Assembly (NCBI RefSeq): GCF_019331805.1
Contig: NZ_JAHBBE010000014.1
Coordinates: 1 to 57,236, forward strand
DNA: 57,236 nt
Source: Bifidobacterium pongonis
GTDB taxonomy: Bacteria > Actinomycetota > Actinomycetes > Actinomycetales > Bifidobacteriaceae
Reading direction: 5' to 3'
Shown here piece after piece: positions 43,249-50,538 of the stretch. The notes below the pieces were generated by a model. It saw only the letters and a list, made by a program, of their open reading frames with translations, did not search any database and had not been told where the DNA came from. A program made the position numbers and the translations under genes. Each line of letters begins with the position of its first letter. Within the stretch, counting starts at the first letter, position 1.

Positions 43249-43932
43249 CTAGTCGTTGTCCTGACACGTGCCGCCATCGATTCCGCCGTTCTCTCCGGCG
43301 GTGGGAACAGCGGCGCGAACGGCGGGAACAGCGGCGGGAGCGGCGATGGGCGCATAGCCGAGCGGGGTGAGCGTGGCGGTCACGGGAACATCGTGCGATT
43401 CGTGCGGGAGCTGCGCAACGCCCGTTTCCCAAGGCCAGCACACGGCGACGAGCGGCGTTCCGGGCGTGCAATGCGCCAGTGCGCGGTCGTACCAGCCGCC
43501 GCCCCTGCCCAAGCGGGTTCCCGAGGCGTCGACGAGCAGGGCGGGCAGCAGCACCAATGCCGCGCAGCCCAGGATGTTCGCGTTCAGCGTAGCCCCAGCG
43601 GGCTCCTGCGGTCGGCGTTCGCCATAATCCTCAAGCGGCGTATCGCCGAACTCGCCCCAGCCGATGTCAAGCCCCGTGCCGAGCCGCGGCAGCAGTATGC
43701 GGTGCCCGCGTTCGGCGAGCGCATGCAGCAGCGGCCTCGTCTCGACCTCCGAACCCATGGAGACGTAGGCGGCCACGGTGCATGGATGGTCGGGCAGCGG
43801 CAGCTCGCCGATATGCCGCGCGAGGGCTTCACCGGCGTGCAACCGTTGCGCGGCATCGGTCGTTGTGCGTCGCGCGATGGCGTTCCTGCGCAACATCCGT
43901 TTCGTTTCGTTCGTTCCCATGCCTGTCAGCAT
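43249..43932 (-). CDS. 5-formyltetrahydrofolate cyclo-ligase
   Basis: Converts 5-formyl-THF to 5,10-methenyl-THF using ATP, recycling folate. Hallmarks are the N-terminal Arg/Lys-rich region (KRMLRRNAIARR), the stretch YVSMGSEVETRPLL and the nucleotide motif GTRLGRGGGWYDRAL. The C-terminus has an Ala/Pro/Gly-rich extension of about 30 residues with tandem character (APAAVPAVRAAVPTAGENGG) that the enzyme should not need. Both ATG 43932 and ATG 43920 are possible; neither has a good ribosome site. It diverges from the rimJ-like gene. Confidence 0.93.
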   Translation of the reverse strand: MLTGMGTNETKRMLRRNAIARRTTTDAAQRLHAGEALARHIGELPLPDHPCTVAAYVSMGSEVETRPLLHALAERGHRILLPRLGTGLDIGWGEFGDTPLEDYGERRPQEPAGATLNANILGCAALVLLPALLVDASGTRLGRGGGWYDRALAHCTPGTPLVAVCWPWETGVAQLPHESHDVPVTATLTPLGYAPIAAPAAVPAVRAAVPTAGENGGIDGGTCQDND

Positions 43933-44044
43933 ACCGGCGGTGCGAGGTCTTCCCAGATCTTCCTAGGTCTTTCCGCTCCGCCCTTCCCGCAGTCCCCGCC
44001 GTTCGTCTTCCGACCGCCGACGCCGTTTGTCGTGCGAACGATGG

Positions 44045-44059
44045 CACAATAGGGGCGTG
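44045..44059 (+). promoter_or_regulatory. -10 box just before a GTG start: probable leaderless transcript
   Basis: CACAAT (44045-44050) lies six bases before the GTG at 44057, and there is no usable Shine-Dalgarno sequence. The transcript would begin at or near the start codon. Confidence 0.55.
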
Positions 44060-44737
44060 TCAATACTGCAGACCCTGCGCGGCGTTTTCGGGGCGACGTC
44101 GCCGAACGCCATCCACGTGCCGATCGAACTGCACGCGCCTATGGGCGGTGTACCGATTTCCCTACGCACCATGGATATGGACGATGCCGACGAATGGAAC
44201 AGCGTGCGCTGGCATAACACCGAGTGGCTCAGACCGTGGGCCGCGGGCGATCCGATGCACGGTGCCGGCATGACGTTCGAACAGTGGGTGCGTCGGCAGC
44301 GCCGCGACGAGGCGTGCGGTGGCGGCGTGGTGTTCCTCATCGAATATCACAAGCGTATGATCGGCCAGATTTCGCTCGGCGCAATCAATTACGGCGCGAT
44401 GCGCAGCGGCGTGGTCGGCTACTGGGTGTCGGAGGATTACGCCGGTCACGGCATCGCCCCGATGGCGCTCGCCATGCTGGCGGATTGGGCCATCGGCAGT
44501 CCGGACGGTCCGCAGCTGCATCGGCTGGAAATCGCCATTCTTCCCGAAAACCAGCGTTCCCTCGCCGTGGTGCGCAAGGTGGGTGCGCGTGATGAGGGGG
44601 AGAAAGCCAACTACATGTACGTGGACGGGAGTTGGCGCACGCATCGGACCTTCAGTCTGCTCGCCGAAGACCTGGGCGATGGCTTTGAATCACGTCTCAT
44701 ATCACGACATGCCGAATGGGAAACGCGGATATTGTGA
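44057..44737 (+). CDS. rimJ: GNAT acetyltransferase, RimJ-like
   Basis: A GNAT-fold N-acetyltransferase of the RimJ/RimL type, which acetylates alpha-amino groups of proteins. The acetyl-CoA loop region is VVGYWVSEDYAGHGIAPMAL (about 118-137), followed by HRLEIAILPENQRSLAVVRKVG and YMYVDGSWRTH, which match the RimJ group. GTG at 44057 is favoured by the leaderless promoter. The gene is next to a membrane protein gene and divergent from MTHFS, the same order as in mycobacteria and corynebacteria, but with the galU and moeA/glp genes between them missing. The true substrate is not proven. Confidence 0.88.
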   Translation: MSILQTLRGVFGATSPNAIHVPIELHAPMGGVPISLRTMDMDDADEWNSVRWHNTEWLRPWAAGDPMHGAGMTFEQWVRRQRRDEACGGGVVFLIEYHKRMIGQISLGAINYGAMRSGVVGYWVSEDYAGHGIAPMALAMLADWAIGSPDGPQLHRLEIAILPENQRSLAVVRKVGARDEGEKANYMYVDGSWRTHRTFSLLAEDLGDGFESRLISRHAEWETRIL

Positions 44738-44748
44738 CGGCGTTGTCC

Positions 44749-44754
44749 TATTCT
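44749..44754 (+). promoter_or_regulatory. -10 box ahead of the GlpR-like gene
   Basis: TATTCT lies eight bases before ATG 44763. AAAGG also sits two bases before the ATG, so initiation may be leaderless or from a very short leader. Confidence 0.45.
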
Positions 44755-44762
44755 TAAAGGTT

Positions 44763-45965
44763 ATGGAATACGATTCGCTGAGCACGGTCATCGTGGCGGT
44801 AATCGTACTCTTGGGAATCGCGGTCTGGCTGCCCTTACGAACGTCCACCAGCATGAAGCAGGTGCTGGAACATCGTGCGGACAAGTTTTCGACTTCGTTG
44901 CATCTTGTGGATGAGCACAGCGGAACACGGTTCAGCGATGGCCGGACACATATGGAAGGGGTTGGGATGCAGCCGAACACGAGGCAGCCGGGCGTGCCGA
45001 CGGCGGAACGTATCGCTCAGGTGCGCAGTCTGCGTCGGGCGGCGATCAGGCGCCGTCGCATCATCGTCGTCACGTTGGCGTTGATTACGGCGGTGGTGCT
45101 GGTTTGCGCGATCGTACTGCGGTTCAGCCCGTTGTATGCTCTGATCCCCGCGGCCGTGCTGGGCGTCGTGCTGGCGCTGGGTGCCCACGCTTCCAAGCAG
45201 GCCCGTGAATGGGAACATGAATTGTCGCTCGCCCGTAAGCGTGCGGCCGGCAATAAGGCCGTAGCCGAGCGCAAGGCGAAGCAGAAGGCTCTTGCGGATC
45301 ATGAATCGCAGCGTGCCGCGGAGAACCAGGAGTCGAAGACCGCTGAGAACGAGCCTCCGACCTATGAGATGGAGCAGCGCGAGATTCGTCAGGTCCTGCG
45401 CAAGGCGCAGATGGAGCAGCGCAAGGCGTTGCAGGAACATGCCGCGCAGAGGAATCCGGAGCAGCAGGCGCCGGAACAGCATGTGGAGCAGCAGGTCCAG
45501 TCCCAGGTGGTGCCCGTCGCCGAAGCGGCGGAGAAGCCGCTGCCCGAGCCCCGTTCCGAATCCGAAGTGACCCGCGAGGCCGGGTCCCAGGACCTCATCT
45601 CCTTCTCGCTGGGTGCGCCGCGCGAATCCGACGTGAACGATGCCGAAGCGACCGAGGATCCGCAGAGCTTGGAGATCAAGTCCGCCCGTCAGGTGGCCAA
45701 GGCCGAGCCCGTGGATACCGCGGAGCGCAAGGCGCTGGCCGCAGAGGCGAAGATGGAGACCGTTCCCGCCGCCGAGGCGAAGAAGGCTGATTCGGATGCC
45801 GCGGATAAGTCGGATGATGCGGAATCCGCCGAGAACCGTACCTCCGCCATCGATTCCTTCCATAAGGCCGAGCAGGAGGCGCAGGTCGCCGTTCCCGCCG
45901 CCACGTCCGATTCCCTGGGCAATGGTCTTGAGGAGATCCTCGCGCGTCGCGTCGCCGCCAAGTGA
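44763..45965 (+). CDS. Three-helix membrane protein, GlpR/Rv0996-like
   Basis: Topology: an N-terminal helix (residues 7-26), a hydrophilic segment, a basic stretch (RRAAIRRRR) followed by a helix pair (about 100-122 and 126-145), then a 250-residue charged region with coiled-coil heptads and Glu/Ala/Gln-rich runs, ending LEEILARRVAAK. Position after a RimJ-like gene and the pattern WLPLRTSTSMKQV after the first helix resemble the membrane receptor GlpR (Rv0996) that docks the gephyrin-like division protein Glp in corynebacteria. That identity is inferred from context and topology, not from a search; no glp/moeA gene is present here. ATG 44763 is preferred over the longer open frame. Confidence 0.7.
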   Translation: MEYDSLSTVIVAVIVLLGIAVWLPLRTSTSMKQVLEHRADKFSTSLHLVDEHSGTRFSDGRTHMEGVGMQPNTRQPGVPTAERIAQVRSLRRAAIRRRRIIVVTLALITAVVLVCAIVLRFSPLYALIPAAVLGVVLALGAHASKQAREWEHELSLARKRAAGNKAVAERKAKQKALADHESQRAAENQESKTAENEPPTYEMEQREIRQVLRKAQMEQRKALQEHAAQRNPEQQAPEQHVEQQVQSQVVPVAEAAEKPLPEPRSESEVTREAGSQDLISFSLGAPRESDVNDAEATEDPQSLEIKSARQVAKAEPVDTAERKALAAEAKMETVPAAEAKKADSDAADKSDDAESAENRTSAIDSFHKAEQEAQVAVPAATSDSLGNGLEEILARRVAAK

Positions 45966-46039
45966 CCGGTAGGCCGGGAGCCTGTTGGGCCGTTAGGCGG
46001 GCAGTCGCCGGCGGTGTGCACGGAATTTCTCTCACAGCG

Positions 46040-46081
46040 TTAGCACTCGAGTTGGCAGAGTGCTAAAAATCGCGCTACGAT
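46040..46081 (+). promoter_or_regulatory. CIRCE operator and promoter of groES
   Basis: TTAGCACTC (46040-46048), nine bases, GAGTGCTAA (46058-46066) is a perfect CIRCE element, the HrcA repressor site. TTGGCA (46052-46057) and TACGAT (46076-46081), 18 bases apart, make the promoter, so CIRCE overlaps the -35 box. Confidence 0.95.
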
Positions 46082-46181
46082 ATGTTCCAGTGCTTGAAAC
46101 CACTCAGGTGATCGTCAGCCTCTTGGGTCCGTTTCCTGGCGCAGAAACACTGAACTACTAACGAATACGAGGTGACCCACA

Positions 46182-46475
46182 GTGTCGATTAAGCTCACAC
46201 CGTTGGAAGACAAGATTATCGTCAAGCAGGCTGAGGCCGAGACCCAGACCGCGTCCGGTCTGTTCATCCCGGACAACGCCAAGGAGAAGCCGCAGCAGGG
46301 TGAAGTCCTGGCCGTCGGCCCGGGCCGCCGCAACGATGCCGGTGAGCGTATCCCGGTGGACGTCAAGGTCGGCGACAAGGTGCTGTACTCCAAGTACGGC
46401 GGCACCGAGGTGCACTACGAGGGCGAGGATTACCTGATCGTCGCCGCTCGCGATATCCTGGCCATCCTCGGCTGA
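46182..46475 (+). CDS. groES: Co-chaperonin GroES
   Basis: Heptameric lid of the GroEL chaperonin. The family start ([16 protein letters not shown]), mobile loop ([18 protein letters not shown]) and [14 protein letters not shown] are intact. Length 97 is normal. GTG at 46182 has GAGGTGA upstream. It is monocistronic, with a terminator directly after it and no groEL following; in bifidobacteria groEL is commonly elsewhere. The CIRCE element places it under HrcA heat-shock control. Confidence 0.98.
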   Translation: MSIKLTPLEDKIIVKQAEAETQTASGLFIPDNAKEKPQQGEVLAVGPGRRNDAGERIPVDVKVGDKVLYSKYGGTEVHYEGEDYLIVAARDILAILG

Positions 46476-46493
46476 GATAAGGATTTTTTCGAG

Positions 46494-46523
46494 AAAACCC
46501 CGCAGTTTTTTGCGGGGTTTTTC
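46494..46523 (+). terminator. Intrinsic terminator of groES
   Basis: AAAACCCCGCA pairs with TGCGGGGTTTTT around a short T loop, giving a classic stem and T-run. Confidence 0.9.
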
Positions 46524-46595
46524 CGTTGAAGGGCGCATTCGCACACCCGCTCAGGCCGCGGAATTGCTTGCAACACGCCGTAAAGACGCGCCAAG

Positions 46596-46626
46596 TTGCG
46601 AAAGTCTGCGAGACATGGCATATTAT
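46596..46626 (+). promoter_or_regulatory. Candidate promoter of the tRNA cluster
   Basis: TTGCGA (46596-46601) and TATTAT (46621-46626) are 19 bases apart, ending 44 bases before the first tRNA. The spacing is slightly long; the -10 match is good. Confidence 0.5.
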
Positions 46627-46670
46627 TCGAGTTGCCTGTTGAGGTTCAGCCAAGACAGGGAGCAAGACCT

Positions 46671-46752
46671 GGCGGATTTCCCAAGCGGTCAAAGGGAGCT
46701 GACTGTAAATCAGCCGCTTCGTGCTTCAGTGGTTCGAATCCACTATCCGCCA
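46671..46752 (+). tRNA. tRNA-Tyr(GTA)
   Basis: The acceptor stem GGCGGAT pairs with ATCCGCC. The anticodon GTA is at 46705-46707 in the loop CTGTAAA, and the T-loop is TTCGAAT. The long variable arm (type II, 82 bases) is typical for bacterial tRNA-Tyr. CCA is not encoded. First of three tRNAs. Confidence 0.95.
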
Positions 46753-46753
46753 C

Positions 46754-46825
<72 letters not shown>

Positions 46826-46829
46826 CTCT

Positions 46830-46903
46830 GGCGGGGTAGCTCAGCTGGCTAGAGCGTACGACTCATAATCGTAAGGTCAAGAGTTCGAGCCTCTTCCTCG
46901 CTA
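46830..46903 (+). tRNA. tRNA-Met(CAT), elongator
   Basis: The acceptor stem GGCGGGG pairs with CCTCGCT through two G-U pairs. The anticodon CAT is at 46864-46866 in the loop CTCATAA. The 1-72 pair and absence of the three G-C pairs of initiator tRNA mark it as an elongator. It is followed closely by rpmG, a common actinobacterial order. Confidence 0.94.
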
Positions 46904-46909
46904 CAAATT

Positions 46910-46931
46910 GCGCCCGTTAACCGACGGGCGC
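46910..46931 (+). promoter_or_regulatory. Hairpin between tRNA-Met and rpmG
   Basis: GCGCCCGT (46910-46917) pairs with ACGGGCGC (46924-46931) over a 6-base loop with no T-run. It probably guides tRNA 3' processing or partly insulates rpmG. Confidence 0.5.
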
Positions 46932-46958
46932 TACTAATGACTACAGAGGTGAATGAAC

Positions 46959-47126
46959 ATGGCTAAGAGCGCCGACATCCGTCCCGGCATCACGCTGGCA
47001 TGCACCGAGTGCAAGGAGCGTAATTACATTACGACCAAGAACCGTCGTAACACTCCTGATCGCCTTGAACTGAAGAAGTTCTGCGCTCGCTGCGGCAAGC
47101 AGACCGTGCACCGCGAAACCCGCTGA
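46959..47126 (+). CDS. rpmG: 50S ribosomal protein L33
   Basis: 55 residues with the L33 signature [18 protein letters not shown]. Four cysteines (15, 18, 42, 45) form two CxxC pairs, so this is the zinc-binding form. AGAGGTGA precedes the ATG. Position between tRNA-Met and murB is typical of actinobacteria, where tRNA-Met and rpmG often lie together. A terminator follows 18 bases after the stop. Confidence 0.98.
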   Translation: MAKSADIRPGITLACTECKERNYITTKNRRNTPDRLELKKFCARCGKQTVHRETR

Positions 47127-47144
47127 GTACACACAATGCTTTTC

Positions 47145-47175
47145 AAAGACCCGACCGATTCGGTCGGGTCTTTTT
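47145..47175 (+). terminator. Terminator of rpmG
   Basis: A perfect 13-bp stem (47145-47157 with 47161-47173), 3-base loop and T-run 47171-47175. Confidence 0.95.
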
Positions 47176-47176
47176 G

Positions 47177-47192
47177 TATGCTGGCAGACATG
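47177..47192 (+). promoter_or_regulatory. -10 box giving a leaderless murB transcript
   Basis: TATGCT (47177-47182) directly follows the rpmG terminator T-run and lies seven bases before ATG 47190. No Shine-Dalgarno sequence is present. Confidence 0.6.
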
Positions 47193-48374
47193 ACTTCTTT
47201 TGCAGACATCACCACCATCGCGGTCGGCGGCGAAATCGACCGTTTCATCGAACCCACCACGCGTGTCGGCGTCATCGAAGCCGTGGAGGACGCCGATTCC
47301 AAAGGCCTGCCGTTGTTCGTGATCGGCGGCGGATCCAACGTTCTCGTCTCGGATGAGGCGTTCCACGGCGTTGTGGTGCGTGATGCGCGCCGTACGATCA
47401 CCGTTCCGGACGAGGCGGCTCCCGTCGAAGGCGACGACCGCACCGTGCACGTCAACGCCGAAGCCGGCTGCAATTGGGATGATTTCGTCGATTTCTGCGT
47501 CAATCTCGGTTTGGAAGGCGTCGAAGGCTTGTCCGGTATCCCCGGCACCGTCGGCGCGTCCGTGGTGCAGAACATCGGCGCATACGGCCAGGAGGTCGGC
47601 TCCAGCGTCGAATCGGTGGAGGTGTGGGATCGCGCCGAGAAAACCACCAAGGAACTGCATGCCGATGATCTGCGATTCGGCTACCGTATGAGCGCCCTGA
47701 AGGAAAGCATGTACCGGGCGCCCGCGGTGCCGGCGGACGCTTTCTTCCCCACGCCGCGCTACGTGGTCCTGTCCGTCACCTTCGCGCTCAAGCACAGCCC
47801 CACCGGCGTGGTCGGGTACGGCCAACTCGCCAAGGCACTGGGTGTCGAGGTCGGCGATCGCATGGCCACCAAGGATATCCGCAACGCCGTGTTGAAGGTG
47901 CGTGCCGCCAAGGGCATGTTGGAGGATGCCACACGTTACACCGAACCCGCCATGCGCGGCGCCAAGCGCGACGAACTCGTCGGCGTCGCCCTGCAGGCCC
48001 AGGGAAGCGCCGCCGATGCCGACAGGCACAGCTGCGGCAGCTTCTTCATGAACCCGATCCTGACCGCCGAACAGGCGGCCACCCTGCCGGACGACGCGCC
48101 GCGCTTCGACGCGACGCTGCCGGACGGAACGTCCGGGATCAAAACCTCCGCCGCATGGCTCATCGACCACGCCGGGTTCCACAAGGGCTTCAAGGTCACG
48201 CCAAGCGCCAAGGCAGGCCTTTCCACGCTGCACACGCTCGCCCTGACCAATAGGGGAGGAGCGGGCTCGCACGACATCGAAACGTTGGCGAGAACCGTGC
48301 AGGACGGCGTGGAACGCGCCTTCGGCGTGCGGTTGGTCCCCGAACCGGTGGTCGTGGGCTTCTCGCTGCGCTGA
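47190..48374 (+). CDS. murB: UDP-N-acetylenolpyruvoylglucosamine reductase MurB
   Basis: FAD enzyme that reduces enolpyruvyl-UDP-GlcNAc to UDP-MurNAc for peptidoglycan. The FAD motif is IGGGSNVLVSD. GLEGVEGLSGIPGTVGASVVQNIGAYGQE and the catalytic serine region SCGSFFMNPIL are present, and the C-terminal GFSL end is typical. Longer than E. coli type I by an extra segment, as in actinobacteria. ATG 47190 is chosen because the upstream frame crosses the rpmG terminator; ATG 47178 overlaps the -10 box. Confidence 0.95.
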   Translation: MTSFADITTIAVGGEIDRFIEPTTRVGVIEAVEDADSKGLPLFVIGGGSNVLVSDEAFHGVVVRDARRTITVPDEAAPVEGDDRTVHVNAEAGCNWDDFVDFCVNLGLEGVEGLSGIPGTVGASVVQNIGAYGQEVGSSVESVEVWDRAEKTTKELHADDLRFGYRMSALKESMYRAPAVPADAFFPTPRYVVLSVTFALKHSPTGVVGYGQLAKALGVEVGDRMATKDIRNAVLKVRAAKGMLEDATRYTEPAMRGAKRDELVGVALQAQGSAADADRHSCGSFFMNPILTAEQAATLPDDAPRFDATLPDGTSGIKTSAAWLIDHAGFHKGFKVTPSAKAGLSTLHTLALTNRGGAGSHDIETLARTVQDGVERAFGVRLVPEPVVVGFSLR

Positions 48375-48377
48375 CGA

Positions 48378-48429
48378 CGGACCGGGGTAACGGACCGGGA
48401 TAACGGACCGGGGTAACGGACCGGGTGGC
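48378..48429. repeat. 13-bp tandem repeat, four copies
   Basis: CGGACCGGGGTAA at 48378 recurs at 48391 (one change), 48404 (exact) and 48417 (last three bases diverged). It fills the gap after murB. Confidence 0.75.
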
Positions 48430-48544
48430 GGGCCGCGGCGCAATGTTGCGAACGCAGCCGCCACCGGGTTACGCGGTGGTGCTACAGTCACTATCCGTTC
48501 GCATCGGAACGATGAGGGAAAGAGTTTCGGAAAAGAGGCCGGCA

Positions 48545-50119
48545 GTGAACATATTTCGTAAGAAGTCCGTCGAGCAGACGCTCGCGGAAACCGAGGAGTC
48601 GGGGCATAGCCTGAAACGCGACCTCACCTGGTGGGATCTGGCCATCATGGGCGTGGCCGTTGCCGTGGGCGCGGGCATCTTCTCCATCGGCGCTCAGGCC
48701 GCGGCGTTCCATGCCGGTCCGGCCGTGATCATCAGCTTCCTCATCGCGGGCATCGTGTGCGGCGCGGCGGTCATGTGCTACGCCGAATTCGCCTCGATGA
48801 TCCCCGTGGCCGGTTCCGCATACACCTTCACCTACACCACGGTGGGCGAGGTCGTGGCATGGATCATCGGATGGGATCTCATCCTGGAAATGCTCATGGC
48901 CGGTTCGGTCGTCTCGAAATACTGGGGCGTGTACCTGAACGACTTCTTCCGATTGGTGGGGTGGAACATCAACACCAATATCGCCATCGGATCGTTCCAC
49001 ATCGATCTCGCGCCGCTGGTCATCGTCGCGTTCTTCACCGTACTGCTCGTATTCGGCACCAAGATCGGCGCCCGCGTCGACGGCGCGCTGACCATCCTCA
49101 AGATCGCGATCGTGCTGTTCGTGGTCGTCGTCGGCTTCTTCTACATCAAGGCCGATAATTTCACCCCGTTCATCCCCCCGAGCGAACCTGCCGCAACCGA
49201 CGGCACCTCCGGTGTCAGCGCCGTCATGAACCAGCCGCTGTGGCAGTGGGTCACCGGCATGACCCCGACCATCTACGGCGTGACCGGCATCCTTTCGGGC
49301 GCGGCGCTCGTGTTCTTCGCGTTCCTCGGCTTCGACGTCGTCGCCACCACTTCCGAGGAGGCCATCAACCCGCGCAGGAACGTGCCGCTGGGCATCGGCG
49401 TGGGCATGGGCATGATCATCGTGCTGTACACCCTCGTCGCCATCGTCACCACAGGCATGGTCTCCTACAAGGATCTCGCCAAGCAGGACAGCCCGTCGCT
49501 GGCCACCGCGTTCGAGATGGTGGGCGCGAACTGGGCGGCCAAGATCATCAGCTTCGGTATTGTGATCGGCTTGGCCACCGTGGTCATGGTGCTGCTGCTG
49601 GGCGTCACCCGCGTCGTGTTCGCCATGAGTCGTGACGGCCTGCTGCCGCGCGCGATGAGCCGGACCGGCAGCAAGGGCACCCCGGTGGGCCTGCAGATCG
49701 GCGTGGGCGTGGTCATGGGTCTGATCGCGGCATGTTCCGACGTGGACGTGCTCGCCGATATGGTGAACATCGGCACGCTGTCCGCCTTCACCCTGGTCGC
49801 CATCTCCGTGCCGATCATGCGCCGCAAGCGCCCCGACCTCAAGCGCACGTTCAAGATGCCGGGCAATCCGTGGGTTCCGATCCTCATCGCGGTGGCGAAT
49901 CTTTGGCTTATGGTGAATCTGAGCGTGCTCACCTGGATCCGTTTCGTGGTCTGGCTGCTCGTCGGCTTCGTCATCTACTTCGGGTACGGCTACCGCCATG
50001 CGCGTCTCGGCACCGGCGAGCTGGCTGCGGTCGACGGCGCGGACGCCGGGGCCGCAGGAAGCGACGAAACCGGCAACGGGGGCGCGAAGGCGCCGGAACT
50101 TGCCCAAGCCGGGGAGTAA
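48545..50119 (+). CDS. APC-family amino-acid permease
   Basis: About twelve to thirteen membrane helices. The N-terminal helix-1 motif GVAVAVGAGIFSIGA and the adjacent AGPAVIISFLIAG and CYAEFASMIPVAGSAYTFTY are those of APC transporters of the cationic amino acid (CAT) type. GTG at 48545 has AAGAGG upstream; the open frame to 48425 reads into the repeat region. The C-terminus is a hydrophilic Ala/Gly-rich tail. The exact amino acid cannot be read from the sequence. Confidence 0.92.
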   Translation: MNIFRKKSVEQTLAETEESGHSLKRDLTWWDLAIMGVAVAVGAGIFSIGAQAAAFHAGPAVIISFLIAGIVCGAAVMCYAEFASMIPVAGSAYTFTYTTVGEVVAWIIGWDLILEMLMAGSVVSKYWGVYLNDFFRLVGWNINTNIAIGSFHIDLAPLVIVAFFTVLLVFGTKIGARVDGALTILKIAIVLFVVVVGFFYIKADNFTPFIPPSEPAATDGTSGVSAVMNQPLWQWVTGMTPTIYGVTGILSGAALVFFAFLGFDVVATTSEEAINPRRNVPLGIGVGMGMIIVLYTLVAIVTTGMVSYKDLAKQDSPSLATAFEMVGANWAAKIISFGIVIGLATVVMVLLLGVTRVVFAMSRDGLLPRAMSRTGSKGTPVGLQIGVGVVMGLIAACSDVDVLADMVNIGTLSAFTLVAISVPIMRRKRPDLKRTFKMPGNPWVPILIAVANLWLMVNLSVLTWIRFVVWLLVGFVIYFGYGYRHARLGTGELAAVDGADAGAAGSDETGNGGAKAPELAQAGE

Positions 50120-50152
50120 CCTAGAAAATAGCGTTTTTCCAAGGAGGTAGCC

Positions 50153-50470
50153 ATGCCATACGTTATCGCCCAGCCTTGCGTGGATGTCAAGGACAAGGCA
50201 TGCGTGGACGAGTGCCCGGTCGACTGCATTTACGAGGGTTCCCGTTCGCTGTACATCAATCCGAACGAATGCGTCGATTGCGGCGCATGCGAACCTGTGT
50301 GCCCCACCGAGGCCATCTTCTACGAGGATGATCTGCCGGACGAGTGGGCCTGGTACAAGGATGCCGCGGTGAGCTTCTTCGCCGAGGTCGGCGACCGTGG
50401 CGGCGCCGGCGGCGAAGCCATCGGCAAGGATCCCGAGCAGGTCGCGGCTCTGCCCCCGCAGAACCAGTGA
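50153..50470 (+). CDS. fdxA: Ferredoxin FdxA (7Fe-8S type)
   Basis: Small electron carrier. The first half has a Cys pattern for a 3Fe-4S cluster (Cys9, Cys17, Cys21 with CPVDC). The second has CVDCGACEPVCP for a 4Fe-4S cluster. Length 105 with a 35-residue C-terminal tail is typical of actinobacterial FdxA. AAGGAGG precedes the ATG. It lies 68 bases before dapC, the usual actinobacterial arrangement. Confidence 0.96.
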   Translation: MPYVIAQPCVDVKDKACVDECPVDCIYEGSRSLYINPNECVDCGACEPVCPTEAIFYEDDLPDEWAWYKDAAVSFFAEVGDRGGAGGEAIGKDPEQVAALPPQNQ

Positions 50471-50489
50471 TTCGGCTCCACGAATCGTA

Positions 50490-50516
50490 AACGCCTTTCC
50501 TTCGGGAAAGGCGTTC
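50490..50516 (+). terminator. UUCG-loop hairpin after fdxA
   Basis: A perfect 11-bp stem (50490-50500 with 50505-50515) is closed by a UUCG tetraloop. The tail is short, and dapC begins 23 bases later, so termination may be partial. Confidence 0.75.
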
Positions 50517-50538
50517 TGCTACCCAAGGAAGGAAACAC

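Noticed and set aside
47136..47189. Longer N-terminus for MurB
   Set aside because: The added codons overlap the rpmG terminator stem and the -10 box.
48425..48544. Longer N-terminus for the APC permease
   Set aside because: The extension reads the tandem repeat flank and lacks a ribosome site; GTG 48545 has one.
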